Origin: Caulobacter vibrioides
Lineage (GTDB): Bacteria > Pseudomonadota > Alphaproteobacteria > Caulobacterales > Caulobacteraceae
Direction of reading: 5' to 3'
Assembly: GCF_002858865.1 (NCBI RefSeq)
Contig: NZ_PJRR01000009.1
Coordinates: forward strand, 124,001-188,000
Length of the DNA stretch: 64,000 nucleotides
A program made the translations under genes and the position numbers. Each line of letters starts with the position of its first letter. The first letter of the stretch is position 1. The notes under the pieces were generated by a model. It worked only from the letters and a program-made list of their open reading frames with translations. It ran no database searches and had not been told where the DNA came from. Positions 9,039-17,683 of the stretch are shown piece by piece.

Positions 9039-9845
9039 CTAACCCCCAAGAAACCGCAAGTGATGCAAAACGATCCCGCTGGTGGTGGCCACGTTCAGCG
9101 AGTCGAAGCCGTTGGCCATCGGAATGCCGATCCGACGCGCGCGCGCCATGACGTCCGGCGAAAGACCAGGTCCTTCGGTCCCCAGCAGCACAGCGGTTCG
9201 GGCCGCGGGCTTGAGCGTGGCGAGGATCTCGTCGGCAGAGGGGCTCAACGCCAGCCCCTCGAAGCCGGTGGCGTCCAGCAGATCCGCGATCGACTCGTCC
9301 CGCGAAAGCCGTGCGGTCGGGACGGACAACACCGCGCCCACCGAGACCCGGATAGCCTTTCGGTAGAGCGGATCACAGCAATCGGCGTCGAGGACGATCG
9401 CATCCGCCCCAAACGCTGCGGCGTTTCGATAGATGCCGCCCATGTTGTCGTGGTTGGCGATGCCGCAAAGGACCAGCACCATCGCCCGCGCCGGCAAGCT
9501 CGCAAGAAGGTCGCGGGCGGCGACCGCCGGCGGCTTGCGGCCCACCGCCAGGATTCCCCGGTGCAGGTGGAAGCCGGCGATCGCGTCCAGGACCCCCTGC
9601 TCCGCCAGATAGATGGGGGTGGACTCGGGCAGGCCCGCGAAGACATCCGCCAGCTTCTCACGCCGCTTGGGATCGATCAGCAGCGACACCACCCTCTGGG
9701 GCGCGTCCCGCGTGAAGGCCCGCAGCACCGTCTCGCCCTCGGCGATGAACAAGCCCTCGCGGCCGACGAGATCGCGCTCCTTGATCGCCCGAAAGGGCGC
9801 GACAACCGGATCATCCGGATCCGAGACGAGGTGAAACCGAGGCAA
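9039..9845 (-). CDS. TrmH/SpoU-family RNA 2'-O-methyltransferase
   Basis: A 268-residue SPOUT methyltransferase. The N-terminal substrate-binding domain (ERDLVGREGLFIAEGETVLR) is followed by the knotted catalytic domain with NHDNMGGIYRNAAAFG (motif 1), LLGTEGPGLS (motif 2) and IPMANGFDSLNVATTSGIVLHHL (motif 3). The best start is TTG at 9845 (TTG-CCT-CGG) behind AAGAG; the open frame extends upstream only as an antisense or shadow reading of the transporter gene. It starts 26 bases after the transporter stop on the same strand. The target (tRNA or rRNA) cannot be told. Confidence 0.88.
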   Translation of the reverse strand: MPRFHLVSDPDDPVVAPFRAIKERDLVGREGLFIAEGETVLRAFTRDAPQRVVSLLIDPKRREKLADVFAGLPESTPIYLAEQGVLDAIAGFHLHRGILAVGRKPPAVAARDLLASLPARAMVLVLCGIANHDNMGGIYRNAAAFGADAIVLDADCCDPLYRKAIRVSVGAVLSVPTARLSRDESIADLLDATGFEGLALSPSADEILATLKPAARTAVLLGTEGPGLSPDVMARARRIGIPMANGFDSLNVATTSGIVLHHLRFLGG

Positions 9846-9871
9846 GGCGAACTCTTGAGGCGCGGCGAAAG

Positions 9872-11128
9872 TCAGCGCACCCCTCGTATCGGCAGGATCG
9901 CCAGTCCGCCAGCCAGCGCGAGGGCGCTGGCCACCAGGAAGAACATCTTGAAGTCGCCGTGCGTGGGTCCAAGGCTCCACACCGCCAGCGCCGGCGCCAA
10001 GGCCTGCGGCAGCGTGTTGGCGAGGTTGATGACGCCAAGATCCTTGCCCGCGTCGCGTTGCGACGGCAGCACCTGGGTCACCAGGGCGATGTCGACCGCC
10101 GAGAAACATCCGACGCCGCAGCCATAGACGATGAACGCGACCACAAGCAGCGGCCAGCCGGGGGACATCGAAAACACGATCAGCGACAGCGCGACCGTGA
10201 GGGCGGCCCCAAACGCGAAGAGTTTGCGGCGACGCAGGCGGTCGGACAGCACGCCGCCCAGCATGGCGCAGATCACGTTGAAGACGGTCGACACCGCCGC
10301 CAGGATCGCCAGCCCTTCCTCGGCCCGGCGGCCGGGGAACAGATGCGGATAGTCGACCTCGTCCTTCAGGAAGTAGAGCATGTAGCTCTGCACCAGACTG
10401 AAGGCGACCAGCACCAGAAAGCGCCCCAGCCAGGCGAAGGCGAAGTCCGGGTGCTTTCGAGGACTGACCCAGAGACCCGCCACAAAGGCCCGAAGGTTGA
10501 ACGGCGGTACGGCGCTCTTGGGCAGCGGCGGATCGCGAAGCCGGATCACGAAGGGGGCCAACCCCAGCAGCAAAGCTGCGGAGATCGCCGCGTACCGATA
10601 ACTTTCGGTGACGAGCAGCCCACCGACCACCACCGCGCCGATCGCGGTGCCGATGGGGTTTCCCAGGCTCAAAAAGGCCGCGACCATACCCTTCTGGGTG
10701 TCCGGAACCCGGTCGGGCATCACCGCCATCAGCGCCGAGAAACAGAGGTTGAACGCCAGCTGGAACAGAATGACGCCACCGATCAGCGCAGCCGGCGTCT
10801 TGGCGTGCATGATCGCCAGATAGGCCAGGGAGGCCGCCAGCGCGCCCACCACCATCCAAGGGCGACGCCGCCCGAAGCGCGAGGTGGTGCGGTCGCTGAT
10901 CGCCCCGGCCAGCAGGTTGGCGATGCTCGCCGCAATGGCCCCATAGAACGCCACCTGCGCCAGAACGATCGCCTTGCCGGCCGGATCGATGGCTTCAGCC
11001 TTCAGGGGCAGAAGGACCTGCAGCAATGGCTGGAAGGATACGAAGGCCGCGATCTGCGCGAGGGTGTACGCGGCGATGAAATTCGCGCGCACCGGCTCCT
11101 TGGGCCGCGCCACATCATCAGGCCGCAT
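9872..11128 (-). CDS. MFS transporter (GPH/sugar-cation symporter-like)
   Basis: A 418-residue integral membrane protein with about 12 hydrophobic segments. The MFS signature between helices 2 and 3 reads GAISDRTTSRFGRRRPW, typical of the glycoside-pentoside-hexuronide cation symporters, and a second half-copy reads GGVLSDRLRRRKLF. Start ATG at 11128 follows GGGAGGTGAG. It is divergent from a LacI regulator with a candidate operator in the 166-base gap, so regulated uptake of a sugar or glycoside is the likely role. Substrate unknown. Confidence 0.88.
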   Translation of the reverse strand: MRPDDVARPKEPVRANFIAAYTLAQIAAFVSFQPLLQVLLPLKAEAIDPAGKAIVLAQVAFYGAIAASIANLLAGAISDRTTSRFGRRRPWMVVGALAASLAYLAIMHAKTPAALIGGVILFQLAFNLCFSALMAVMPDRVPDTQKGMVAAFLSLGNPIGTAIGAVVVGGLLVTESYRYAAISAALLLGLAPFVIRLRDPPLPKSAVPPFNLRAFVAGLWVSPRKHPDFAFAWLGRFLVLVAFSLVQSYMLYFLKDEVDYPHLFPGRRAEEGLAILAAVSTVFNVICAMLGGVLSDRLRRRKLFAFGAALTVALSLIVFSMSPGWPLLVVAFIVYGCGVGCFSAVDIALVTQVLPSQRDAGKDLGVINLANTLPQALAPALAVWSLGPTHGDFKMFFLVASALALAGGLAILPIRGVR

Positions 11129-11198
11129 CTCACCTCCCCGCGCGATCTATCGTCGCGTTCACCCCCACACTGGCGAGCCAAACGCCGCGACACAAGGG

Positions 11199-11214
11199 CT
11201 GGCAGCGCTTTCAA
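11199..11214. promoter_or_regulatory. Candidate LacI-family operator
   Basis: The 16-mer CTGGCAGCGCTTTCAA is centred on the AGCGCT core usual for LacI/PurR-family operators. Five of eight base pairs are symmetric. It lies between the divergent MFS gene and the LacI-type regulator, where it could control both. Prediction only. Confidence 0.5.
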
Positions 11215-11294
11215 TCGAGGAGTTTCCTTCCTCCGCCTAGACGCACTAGGCTGTCTGCGATGGGCATGAGTCTCAAGGAAGTCGGGGCCAACGA

Positions 11295-12347
11295 ATGAGT
11301 TCGGTGACGATCTACGACGTCGCCGCGAAGGCGGGCGTCTCGATCAAGACTGTTTCGCGCGTGATGAACAACGAGCCGAACGTCCGGCCCGTCATGCGTG
11401 AACGCGTGCTCGCCGCCGCCAGCGAGCTGGGATACAGCCCCAATCTCTCGGCGCGCAGCCTTGCCGGGTCCCGATCCTTTGTCATCGCCGTCTTTGTCGA
11501 CGCTGCGCTGACGATCGACCACTGGCAGAGCGAACGCGGCGCCGACTATCTCAGCCGTATTCAGCTGGGCGCCACCCTGGTCTGTCGTGACGCGGGCTAT
11601 CACCTGTTGATCGAACTGATCGACCACGAGGGGCCTCAGGTCCGTCAGGAGGTCGCCGCGTTGCTGGCCGCCCTGAAGCCAGACGGTGTGATCCTCACCC
11701 CGCCCTCCTCCGACAACGCCGTGGTGCTGGAGCTCCTCGACCGGGCGGGCACGCCCTATGTCCGCGTCGGCCCGGAACGGGCGGAGGGTCTGGGTCCGCG
11801 CGTCCATATGGATGACGTCGCCGCCGCCCGCGAGATGACCGATCACCTGATCGGCCTGGGCCATAAACGCATCGGCTTCATCGTCGGCGAACCGCGCTAT
11901 GGCGCCAGCCAGGCGCGGCGCGACGGCTATCTGGAGGCGATGCGCGCGAAGGGCCTTTCCGTTCCCGAATTCTGGGTCAGGCAAGGCGACTTCACGTTCC
12001 AGTCCGGCCTGGAACAGGCGAAGGCGCTGCTGGCGCTGCCAGAGCGCCCCACCGCCATCTTCGCCAGCAATGACGATATGGCGCTGGGCGCCATCGCCGC
12101 GATCGCGGACGCGGGCCTGATGACGCCAGGCGATGTCTCAGTCGCCGGCTTCGACGACAGTCCCAGCTCCCGGTTCAGCCGACCTCAGCTCACCACCGTG
12201 CGCCAACCCGTCGCCGAGATGTCTTCGGTCGCCGCAAAGCTGCTGATCGAACGCTCGCGGGGCGGCGCCTCCACAGAGCGCCCTGTGGACGAACTGCTGC
12301 CCTTCACGCTGATCCACCGCGCCTCGACGGCGCCGCCGCCTCGCTAG
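11295..12347 (+). CDS. LacI-family transcriptional regulator
   Basis: A 350-residue repressor with the LacI HTH at residues 5-25 (TIYDVAAKAGVSIKTVSRVM), hinge region NLSARSLAG, and a periplasmic-binding-protein-like effector domain (GFIVGEPRYGASQARRDGY, IFASNDDMALGAI, VAGFDDSPSSRFSRPQLTTVRQP). The start ATG at 11295 sits directly before the HTH. It is divergent from the MFS transporter, which it probably regulates in response to the transported sugar. Confidence 0.94.
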   Translation: MSSVTIYDVAAKAGVSIKTVSRVMNNEPNVRPVMRERVLAAASELGYSPNLSARSLAGSRSFVIAVFVDAALTIDHWQSERGADYLSRIQLGATLVCRDAGYHLLIELIDHEGPQVRQEVAALLAALKPDGVILTPPSSDNAVVLELLDRAGTPYVRVGPERAEGLGPRVHMDDVAAAREMTDHLIGLGHKRIGFIVGEPRYGASQARRDGYLEAMRAKGLSVPEFWVRQGDFTFQSGLEQAKALLALPERPTAIFASNDDMALGAIAAIADAGLMTPGDVSVAGFDDSPSSRFSRPQLTTVRQPVAEMSSVAAKLLIERSRGGASTERPVDELLPFTLIHRASTAPPPR

Positions 12348-12390
12348 GGCGACCGCCAAGCCTCAGTCAAACGCCGAGTGGCCTTGCGGA

Positions 12391-13935
12391 TCAGCGCCCG
12401 GGCCGGGCGAAGGCGGCGACGCGCGCGCGGGCGGCGTGTACGGGATTCTCGGCGGGCTGTTCCTGATGGGTCGGCTGTGACCGAGCCCCCAGGCGGAAAG
12501 CCCCGACGCGGTTCGACAGATCGGCCGCCTCGACGCGGAGCGCGTGGGTGGCGTCGGTCGATTGCGAAACCATGGCGGCGTTGCGCTGGGTCACCTGGTC
12601 GAGCTGAGTCACGGCGGCGTTCACTTGGCCGAGGGCCGTGGCCTGTTCGCTGGCGGACGCCGCGATGGCGTTCACCAGTTCGTCGATGCCGCCGACCTTC
12701 TCGTGGATGCCACGAAGCGCTTCGCCCGTCTGGCCGACCAGGTCCACGCCCTCGCTGACCTGACGGCTGCTCTGGGTGATCAGAGACTTGATATCGCTCG
12801 CGGCTTGCGCCGAGCGCTGGGCCAGGGCCCGCACTTCCTGAGCGACCACCGCGAAGCCCTTGCCCGAGTCGCCAGCGCGCGCAGCCTCGACCCCGGCGTT
12901 CAGGGCCAGCAGGTTGGTCTGGAAGGCGATTTCGTCGATCATGCCCAGGATCTGGTTCACCTGCTGCGACTGAGCCTCGATCTTCGTCATGGCCTCGGCG
13001 GCACGCGTGACGATATCGCCGGAACGTTCGACCTCTGCGGAGGCCTCGCTGACCCGTGAGGAGACTTCGCGCGCGCCGCGGGCGGTCTTGCCCACAGCGC
13101 TGGTCAGCTCCTCCACCGCCGCTGCGGTCTGCTCAAGCGTTGCGGCTTGCTGCTCGGTGCGCTGCGACAAATCCTCGGCGCTATGGGCGATACCGTCCGC
13201 CCCGGCGCGGATACCGCCAGCAGCGCGCTCAACGGCGCTCATGGCTTCGGTCAGGGCGGAGGTGGCCTGCTCGAAGTCAGCCTTCAGGCCGTAAAACTCC
13301 GGCGACAGATCGCCCTCGACCCGCGCCGAAAGATCGCCTGCGGCCAGGCGGGCCAGCGCCTCCCCCACAGCCTTGACCGCCGCAGCCTGGCGATGCTCGG
13401 CTTCCTCGCGTTCACGCTCAAGGGCCTCGCGCTCCTCCAGCAGAACATCGATGTAGGTGGAGACCGACAGATCCATGTCGAGGAATGCGGCCTTGATCAG
13501 CGCCGACAGCCCGTCGGCCAGTTCGGCGTCCGACTTGGCGCTGTTGAACAGCCCCTTGGCCCGCTTGGCCACAAGGGCTCGCATCACTTCCTCGACCACA
13601 ACCGCGTAGCCGCCGATATACCATTGCGGCGCAATGTCGGCGTCGGCATGGGAGCGGCCGATGCGCTCGACGTCGCGGACGTAGCCTTCGCCGTAGCCGG
13701 CCTCAGCGATGCGGCGCCAGTGCGCCGCCTGGGCGCGTTCGGCGCCGGCCATGTGGCCGTCGTCGCGGAACTTCACGCGCGTGTCGGGGAACAACCGCAC
13801 CTGGCTGTAGAACTTGCCCAGAGCGGCCCCGATCTCGGCGTCAATGACGGGCTTGATCGCTCGCAGATGGGCGCGAGACCGCTCGTCAAAACGCATGAAG
13901 GCCATGCGCTGATCAAGCTTGGCGTTGGCGCTCAT
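12391..13935 (-). CDS. Globin-coupled methyl-accepting chemotaxis protein
   Basis: A 514-residue soluble chemoreceptor. Residues about 10-165 form a protoglobin-type sensor: SQVRLFPDTRVKF, AAHWRRIAEAGYGEGYV, then IGRSHADADIAPQWYIGGY, whose His96 is the expected proximal haem ligand. A coiled-coil linker (EEREALEREREEAEHR) and HAMP-like stretch lead to the MCP signalling hairpin with IDEIAFQTNLLALNAGVEAA at its tip. No transmembrane segment is visible, so it is cytoplasmic. It ends in an Ala/Arg-rich tail without a methyltransferase-docking pentapeptide that I can see. Role: aerotaxis-type gas or redox signalling to the Che system. The start is MSANAK at 13935. Confidence 0.92.
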   Translation of the reverse strand: MSANAKLDQRMAFMRFDERSRAHLRAIKPVIDAEIGAALGKFYSQVRLFPDTRVKFRDDGHMAGAERAQAAHWRRIAEAGYGEGYVRDVERIGRSHADADIAPQWYIGGYAVVVEEVMRALVAKRAKGLFNSAKSDAELADGLSALIKAAFLDMDLSVSTYIDVLLEEREALEREREEAEHRQAAAVKAVGEALARLAAGDLSARVEGDLSPEFYGLKADFEQATSALTEAMSAVERAAGGIRAGADGIAHSAEDLSQRTEQQAATLEQTAAAVEELTSAVGKTARGAREVSSRVSEASAEVERSGDIVTRAAEAMTKIEAQSQQVNQILGMIDEIAFQTNLLALNAGVEAARAGDSGKGFAVVAQEVRALAQRSAQAASDIKSLITQSSRQVSEGVDLVGQTGEALRGIHEKVGGIDELVNAIAASASEQATALGQVNAAVTQLDQVTQRNAAMVSQSTDATHALRVEAADLSNRVGAFRLGARSQPTHQEQPAENPVHAARARVAAFARPGR

Positions 13936-13942
13936 GCCAGGG

Positions 13943-13953
13943 GACTCCGACTC
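13943..13953. promoter_or_regulatory. Paired GANTC (CcrM-type) methylation sites
   Basis: Two GACTC sites (13943-13947 and 13949-13953) stand six bases apart immediately before the chemoreceptor start codon. In Caulobacter, GANTC is methylated by CcrM and can influence GcrA-dependent promoters; a role here is inference. Confidence 0.4.
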
Positions 13954-13994
13954 GCTGGTAAGAATTGGTTGACCATGTTGGTGAACGGAATCTG

Positions 13995-14009
13995 TTAACC
14001 AAGATTGAA
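13995..14009. promoter_or_regulatory. Near-consensus CtrA box upstream of the chemoreceptor
   Basis: The sequence is TTAA-N7-TGAA here, which reads TTCA-N7-TTAAC on the chemoreceptor strand: one mismatch to the CtrA consensus TTAA-N7-TTAA. It lies 60 bases upstream of the globin-coupled receptor start, a plausible promoter position. Confidence 0.4.
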
Positions 14010-14149
14010 GTTTGGCGCGATGCGCCCCGTGGCCGCACCGTCTCCCAATCTTCGCCATAGTGAGAACCAAGCTGCGCTTTGGCGCGTTTTGGGCTTGTCA
14101 GGCCCTTGCGTGGGCTTGGATATAACCGGGACCAGACCCCAAGGACTTC

Positions 14150-15265
14150 ATGGCGCTTCCGGCGGACTTCACCCTTACCGAACAGGACGGAGGCTTGGTC
14201 GCCGTACTCGCCGGGGACTGGACGGCGCGGGGCCTGTTTGACGCCGGGCCTCGCCTCGCCGAGGCGCTCGAAGACCGTCGCGATCTGCGCTTTGACCTTA
14301 CCGGCGTCAACCGCTGCGACACCGCCGGCGCCTATGCGATCCTGCGGGCGGCGGGGGATCGACTGAAGTCAGACAGGATCATCGCTCGCAAGCAGGTCTT
14401 GCGCCTGCTGGAACTGGTGGGCGCTGCCATCCAGGTCGAACCTCAACGCGCCGCCCGGCCAACCGGGTTCTACGCCCTGCTGGAGCGGATCGGGCGCGGG
14501 GTCTTCGGGCTGTTCGCGGACGGCTATGGCACCCTGGTTTTTCTGGGCCACCTCCTGGTGGCGCTCGGCCGCAGCATCGTCTCTCCACACAGAATTCGCT
14601 GGGCGCCCATCGTAGCGCTTTGCGAGCGTGCGGGGCTGGACGCCATGCCGATCATCGCGACCACAACCTTTTTCATCGGCGCGGTGGTGGCGTTGCTGGG
14701 CGCCAACATGCTGACCGACTTCGGCGCGCAGGTTTACGCGGTCGAGTTGATCGGCATCTCGGTGATGCGCGAATTCAACATCCTGATCACCGCCATTCTG
14801 CTCGCCGGTCGGTCCGCTTCCAGCTTCGCGGCCGAGATCGGCTCGATGAAGATGAACCAGGAAATCGACGCCATGCAGGTCATGGGCGTGGATCCCTATG
14901 AGGCGCTGGTCCTGCCACGCTTCGCCGCGCTGCTGCTGACCATCCCGCTGCTGACCTTCGTGGCGACGATCGCCGGCCTAGCCGGTGGCATTCTCGTCGT
15001 CTGGAGCGTGCTGGACCTGTCCCCCACATTCTTCCTGCAGCGGATCGTGGACTATGTCGGCGCCACCCATTTCTGGATCGGCCTGTCCAAGGCGCCGGTG
15101 ATGGCCATGGTGATCGCCGCGATCGGCTGCCGCCAGGGCATGGAGGTCGGCAAGGACATCGAATCCCTGGGTCGTCGCGTGACGGCGGCGGTGGTGCACG
15201 CCATCTTCGCCATCATCCTGATCGATGCGGTCTTCGCCCTGATCTACATGGAGCTGGACATATGA
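14150..15265 (+). CDS. mlaE: MlaE-type ABC lipid transporter permease with N-terminal STAS-like domain
   Basis: A 371-residue inner-membrane permease. Residues 1-95 form a soluble STAS-like domain (LTEQDGGLVAVLAGDWTARG, DLTGVNRCDTAGAYAILR); the remainder is the MlaE permease with five to six hydrophobic segments and the family core LAGRSASSFAAEIGSMKMNQEIDA. In E. coli MlaB is a separate STAS protein; the fusion here is the common alphaproteobacterial arrangement. First gene of a four-gene operon, with its stop overlapping the ATPase start. Predicted to move phospholipid between inner and outer membrane. Confidence 0.92.
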   Translation: MALPADFTLTEQDGGLVAVLAGDWTARGLFDAGPRLAEALEDRRDLRFDLTGVNRCDTAGAYAILRAAGDRLKSDRIIARKQVLRLLELVGAAIQVEPQRAARPTGFYALLERIGRGVFGLFADGYGTLVFLGHLLVALGRSIVSPHRIRWAPIVALCERAGLDAMPIIATTTFFIGAVVALLGANMLTDFGAQVYAVELIGISVMREFNILITAILLAGRSASSFAAEIGSMKMNQEIDAMQVMGVDPYEALVLPRFAALLLTIPLLTFVATIAGLAGGILVVWSVLDLSPTFFLQRIVDYVGATHFWIGLSKAPVMAMVIAAIGCRQGMEVGKDIESLGRRVTAAVVHAIFAIILIDAVFALIYMELDI

Positions 15266-16098
15266 CCGCCCCCGCGTTCGACGCGCCGGGCGCCGAAACC
15301 CCCGACGCTGAAAGATATCCGATCGAGGTCCGGGGCCTGGTGTCGCGCTTTGGCGACAACGTCGTGCACGACGGCCTCGATCTGAAGGTCGAGCAGGGCG
15401 AGATCCTGGGCGTCGTGGGTGGTTCAGGCTCGGGTAAGTCGGTTCTGCTCAACAGCATCATCGGCCTGAAGACCCCCGATGACGGGCATGTGCGGCTGTT
15501 CGGCGGCGACATGCGTGTCGCCTCGCGTCGGCGGTGGTCGTCGGTCGAGCGGCGCTGGGGCGTCCTGTTCCAGCAAGGCGCGCTGTTCTCGAACCTTACA
15601 GTGCGCGAGAACGTCGCCGCGCCGCTCTATGAGCACACGCGCTTGCCGCGCAGCGAAGTCGAGGCGATCGCCGACTTGAAGATCGCGATGGTGGGCCTTC
15701 CCGCTCGAGCCGCGACCTTGAAGCCTGCCGAACTGTCGGGCGGCATGCGAAAGCGCGCGGGCCTGGCGCGCGCGCTGGCCATGGACCCGGAACTGTTGTT
15801 CCTGGACGAGCCCACCGCCGGCCTTGATCCCATCGGGGCCCAAGCTTTTGACGCCTTGATCAAGGACCTCTCCGACAGCCTCGAATTGACCGTCTTCATG
15901 ATCACCCATGACCTGGACAGCCTCTACACGATCACCGACCGGGTGGCGGTGCTGGCCGACAAGAAGGTGGTGACCGTGGCGCCGGTTGGTGAACTCGAGC
16001 GTTCAGACCATCCCTGGATCAAACAGTACTTCCTGGGCCCCCGAGGACGCGCCGCCGCGGCCGCCAAGGAACACGCCAAGTCGAGGACCGACGACTGA
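15262..16098 (+). CDS. mlaF: MlaF-type ABC transporter ATPase
   Basis: A 278-residue ATPase with Walker A GGSGSGKS near residue 55, Q-loop LFQQGALFSNLTVREN, signature LSGGMRKRAGLARALAMDP, Walker B LLFLDEPTAGLDP and the switch His in ITHDLDS. It overlaps the permease stop by four bases (ATGA) and its stop overlaps the MCE-gene start by one base (TGATG), so translation is coupled. It powers the permease. Confidence 0.95.
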   Translation: MTAPAFDAPGAETPDAERYPIEVRGLVSRFGDNVVHDGLDLKVEQGEILGVVGGSGSGKSVLLNSIIGLKTPDDGHVRLFGGDMRVASRRRWSSVERRWGVLFQQGALFSNLTVRENVAAPLYEHTRLPRSEVEAIADLKIAMVGLPARAATLKPAELSGGMRKRAGLARALAMDPELLFLDEPTAGLDPIGAQAFDALIKDLSDSLELTVFMITHDLDSLYTITDRVAVLADKKVVTVAPVGELERSDHPWIKQYFLGPRGRAAAAAKEHAKSRTDD

Positions 16099-17036
16099 TG
16101 GAAAGAAACGCCAACTACGCCCTGGTCGGAGCCATATCGCTGGCGCTCTTCATGGGTCTGGTGATCTTCGCGGTCTGGCTGGCCAAGCTGAGCTTCAACC
16201 GCGACTATGACGTGTACGACATCCTGTTCGTCGGTCCGGTGCGCGGCCTGTCCCAGGGCGGCGAGGTGCATTTCAACGGCATCAAGGTCGGAGAAGTCAC
16301 CCGGATCGAGCTCGACAAGACCGACACGAACCGCGTGATCGCGCGCGTGCGGGTGACGTCTGACGTGCCGATCAAGGTCGACAGCTACGCGACGCTGGAG
16401 CCGCAGGGCATCACCGGCGTGAACTATGTGCAGATCACCGCCGGCGCGCCGAACAAGGAGTTGCTGAAGGACACCGTGAAGACCGGCAAGGTGCCCGTCA
16501 TCCGCACCCAGCGCAGCGCCCTTTCCGATCTGCTCGAAGGCGGCGGCACGGTGCTGACCCGAACCATCGAGGCGCTCGACCGCGTCAATCGCGTGCTGTC
16601 CGATCGCAACATCAAGAGCTTCGGCGCGACCTTGACCAACGTCCAGGCCGTCACGCAGGAAATGCGCGACCGCAAGGAGATCCTGGCGGACGCCCAGAAA
16701 GCGTTGCAGAGCATCGACCAGACGGCGCAATCGATCACCGAGTTGTCGAACAGCGCCAACACCCTGGTCGATGGCGACGCCAAGCGCACCCTGAAGGAGC
16801 TTGGCGACGCGGCCGCCGAACTGAGGGCGACGGCCAAGGACGCGCGCGGCATGGTCACGAAACTGGAAGGCCCCGCCAGCGACTTCGCCACCACCGGCCT
16901 GCCGCAGCTGTCGTCCGCCATCGTCACCCTGCAGTCGGCCGCCGAGTCGCTGGACCGCCTGGTCGGCGAGGTTGAACAGAACCCCCGCGGCGTTGTCGGC
17001 AAGGCGCCCGCCAAGGAAGTGGAGGTCAAGCCGTGA
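16098..17036 (+). CDS. mlaD: MCE-domain substrate-binding protein (MlaD-like)
   Basis: A 312-residue protein with one N-terminal membrane anchor (YALVGAISLALFMGLVIFAVW), then the MCE domain (VRGLSQGGEVHFNGIKVGEV, TLEPQGITGVNYVQI) and a long alpha-helical, probably trimeric, C-terminal region ending near EVEQNPRGVVG. It is longer than E. coli MlaD (183 residues), like other alphaproteobacterial members. It faces the periplasm and hands lipid to or from the permease. Neighbouring coding frames overlap at both ends. Confidence 0.93.
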   Translation: MERNANYALVGAISLALFMGLVIFAVWLAKLSFNRDYDVYDILFVGPVRGLSQGGEVHFNGIKVGEVTRIELDKTDTNRVIARVRVTSDVPIKVDSYATLEPQGITGVNYVQITAGAPNKELLKDTVKTGKVPVIRTQRSALSDLLEGGGTVLTRTIEALDRVNRVLSDRNIKSFGATLTNVQAVTQEMRDRKEILADAQKALQSIDQTAQSITELSNSANTLVDGDAKRTLKELGDAAAELRATAKDARGMVTKLEGPASDFATTGLPQLSSAIVTLQSAAESLDRLVGEVEQNPRGVVGKAPAKEVEVKP

Positions 17037-17683
17037 GCCCGATGAACCGCAAAGCGCCGCGCCGTGTCGCCAAGGCCGTCGCCGCGACCGCTCTCGCCTT
17101 GAGCCTTTCGGCCTGTATCAGCGTCTTCCCGGAAAGCGAGCCGGCGACCCTTTATCGTTTCGGCCAGGCGGACGTCAGCGTCCCCAAGGGCCCCAAGGGC
17201 GCAGTGTTCAGCGTCCTGAAGGCGCCGACCACGTTCACCCGCGCCTCGGCGGGTGATCGCCTGCTGACCAGCACCCGCGGCGAGGTCGCCTATATCGCCG
17301 ACGCGCGCTGGGTCTCGCCGGCCTTCGTCCTGTTCGAAGAAGCGGTGGCGAGCGCCTTCCAGACCGATCCGGGGCGCGCGCGCCTGATTGGCCGGGGCGA
17401 GATCGCCAAGGCGGACCTCGTGCTGCGCCTGGAGGTCCAAACCTTCGAGGCCCAGTACGTCAATGGCCCCAAGAGCGCGCCAGAGGTGGTCGTGCGCGTG
17501 CGCGGCGTGCTCAACCGCAACCAGGACCGGACGCTGGTGAGCGACCAGGTCTTCGAGGCCCGCGTCAAGGCCGACGACAACCGCGTCTCGGCGATTGTTC
17601 CCGCCTATGACCAGGCCGTCGCCCAGGTGCTGGGCGAGGTCGTGACCTGGGTCAACGCCACCGGGCCGGCGATCCAGAACTAG
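17033..17683 (+). CDS. ABC-type transport auxiliary lipoprotein (PqiC-like)
   Basis: A 216-residue lipoprotein. A signal sequence with lipobox LSAC (Cys about residue 28) is followed by the ABC-transport auxiliary domain (LYRFGQADVSVPKGP, AYIADARWVSPAFVLFEEAV, VRVRGVLNRNQDRTLVSDQVFEA). The GTG at 17033 overlaps the MCE stop and lies seven bases after GGAGG, whereas the in-frame ATG at 17042 is too far from it. The likely role is to link the Mla complex to the outer membrane. Its stop overlaps the convergent NUDIX gene by four bases. Confidence 0.88.
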   Translation: MSPMNRKAPRRVAKAVAATALALSLSACISVFPESEPATLYRFGQADVSVPKGPKGAVFSVLKAPTTFTRASAGDRLLTSTRGEVAYIADARWVSPAFVLFEEAVASAFQTDPGRARLIGRGEIAKADLVLRLEVQTFEAQYVNGPKSAPEVVVRVRGVLNRNQDRTLVSDQVFEARVKADDNRVSAIVPAYDQAVAQVLGEVVTWVNATGPAIQN

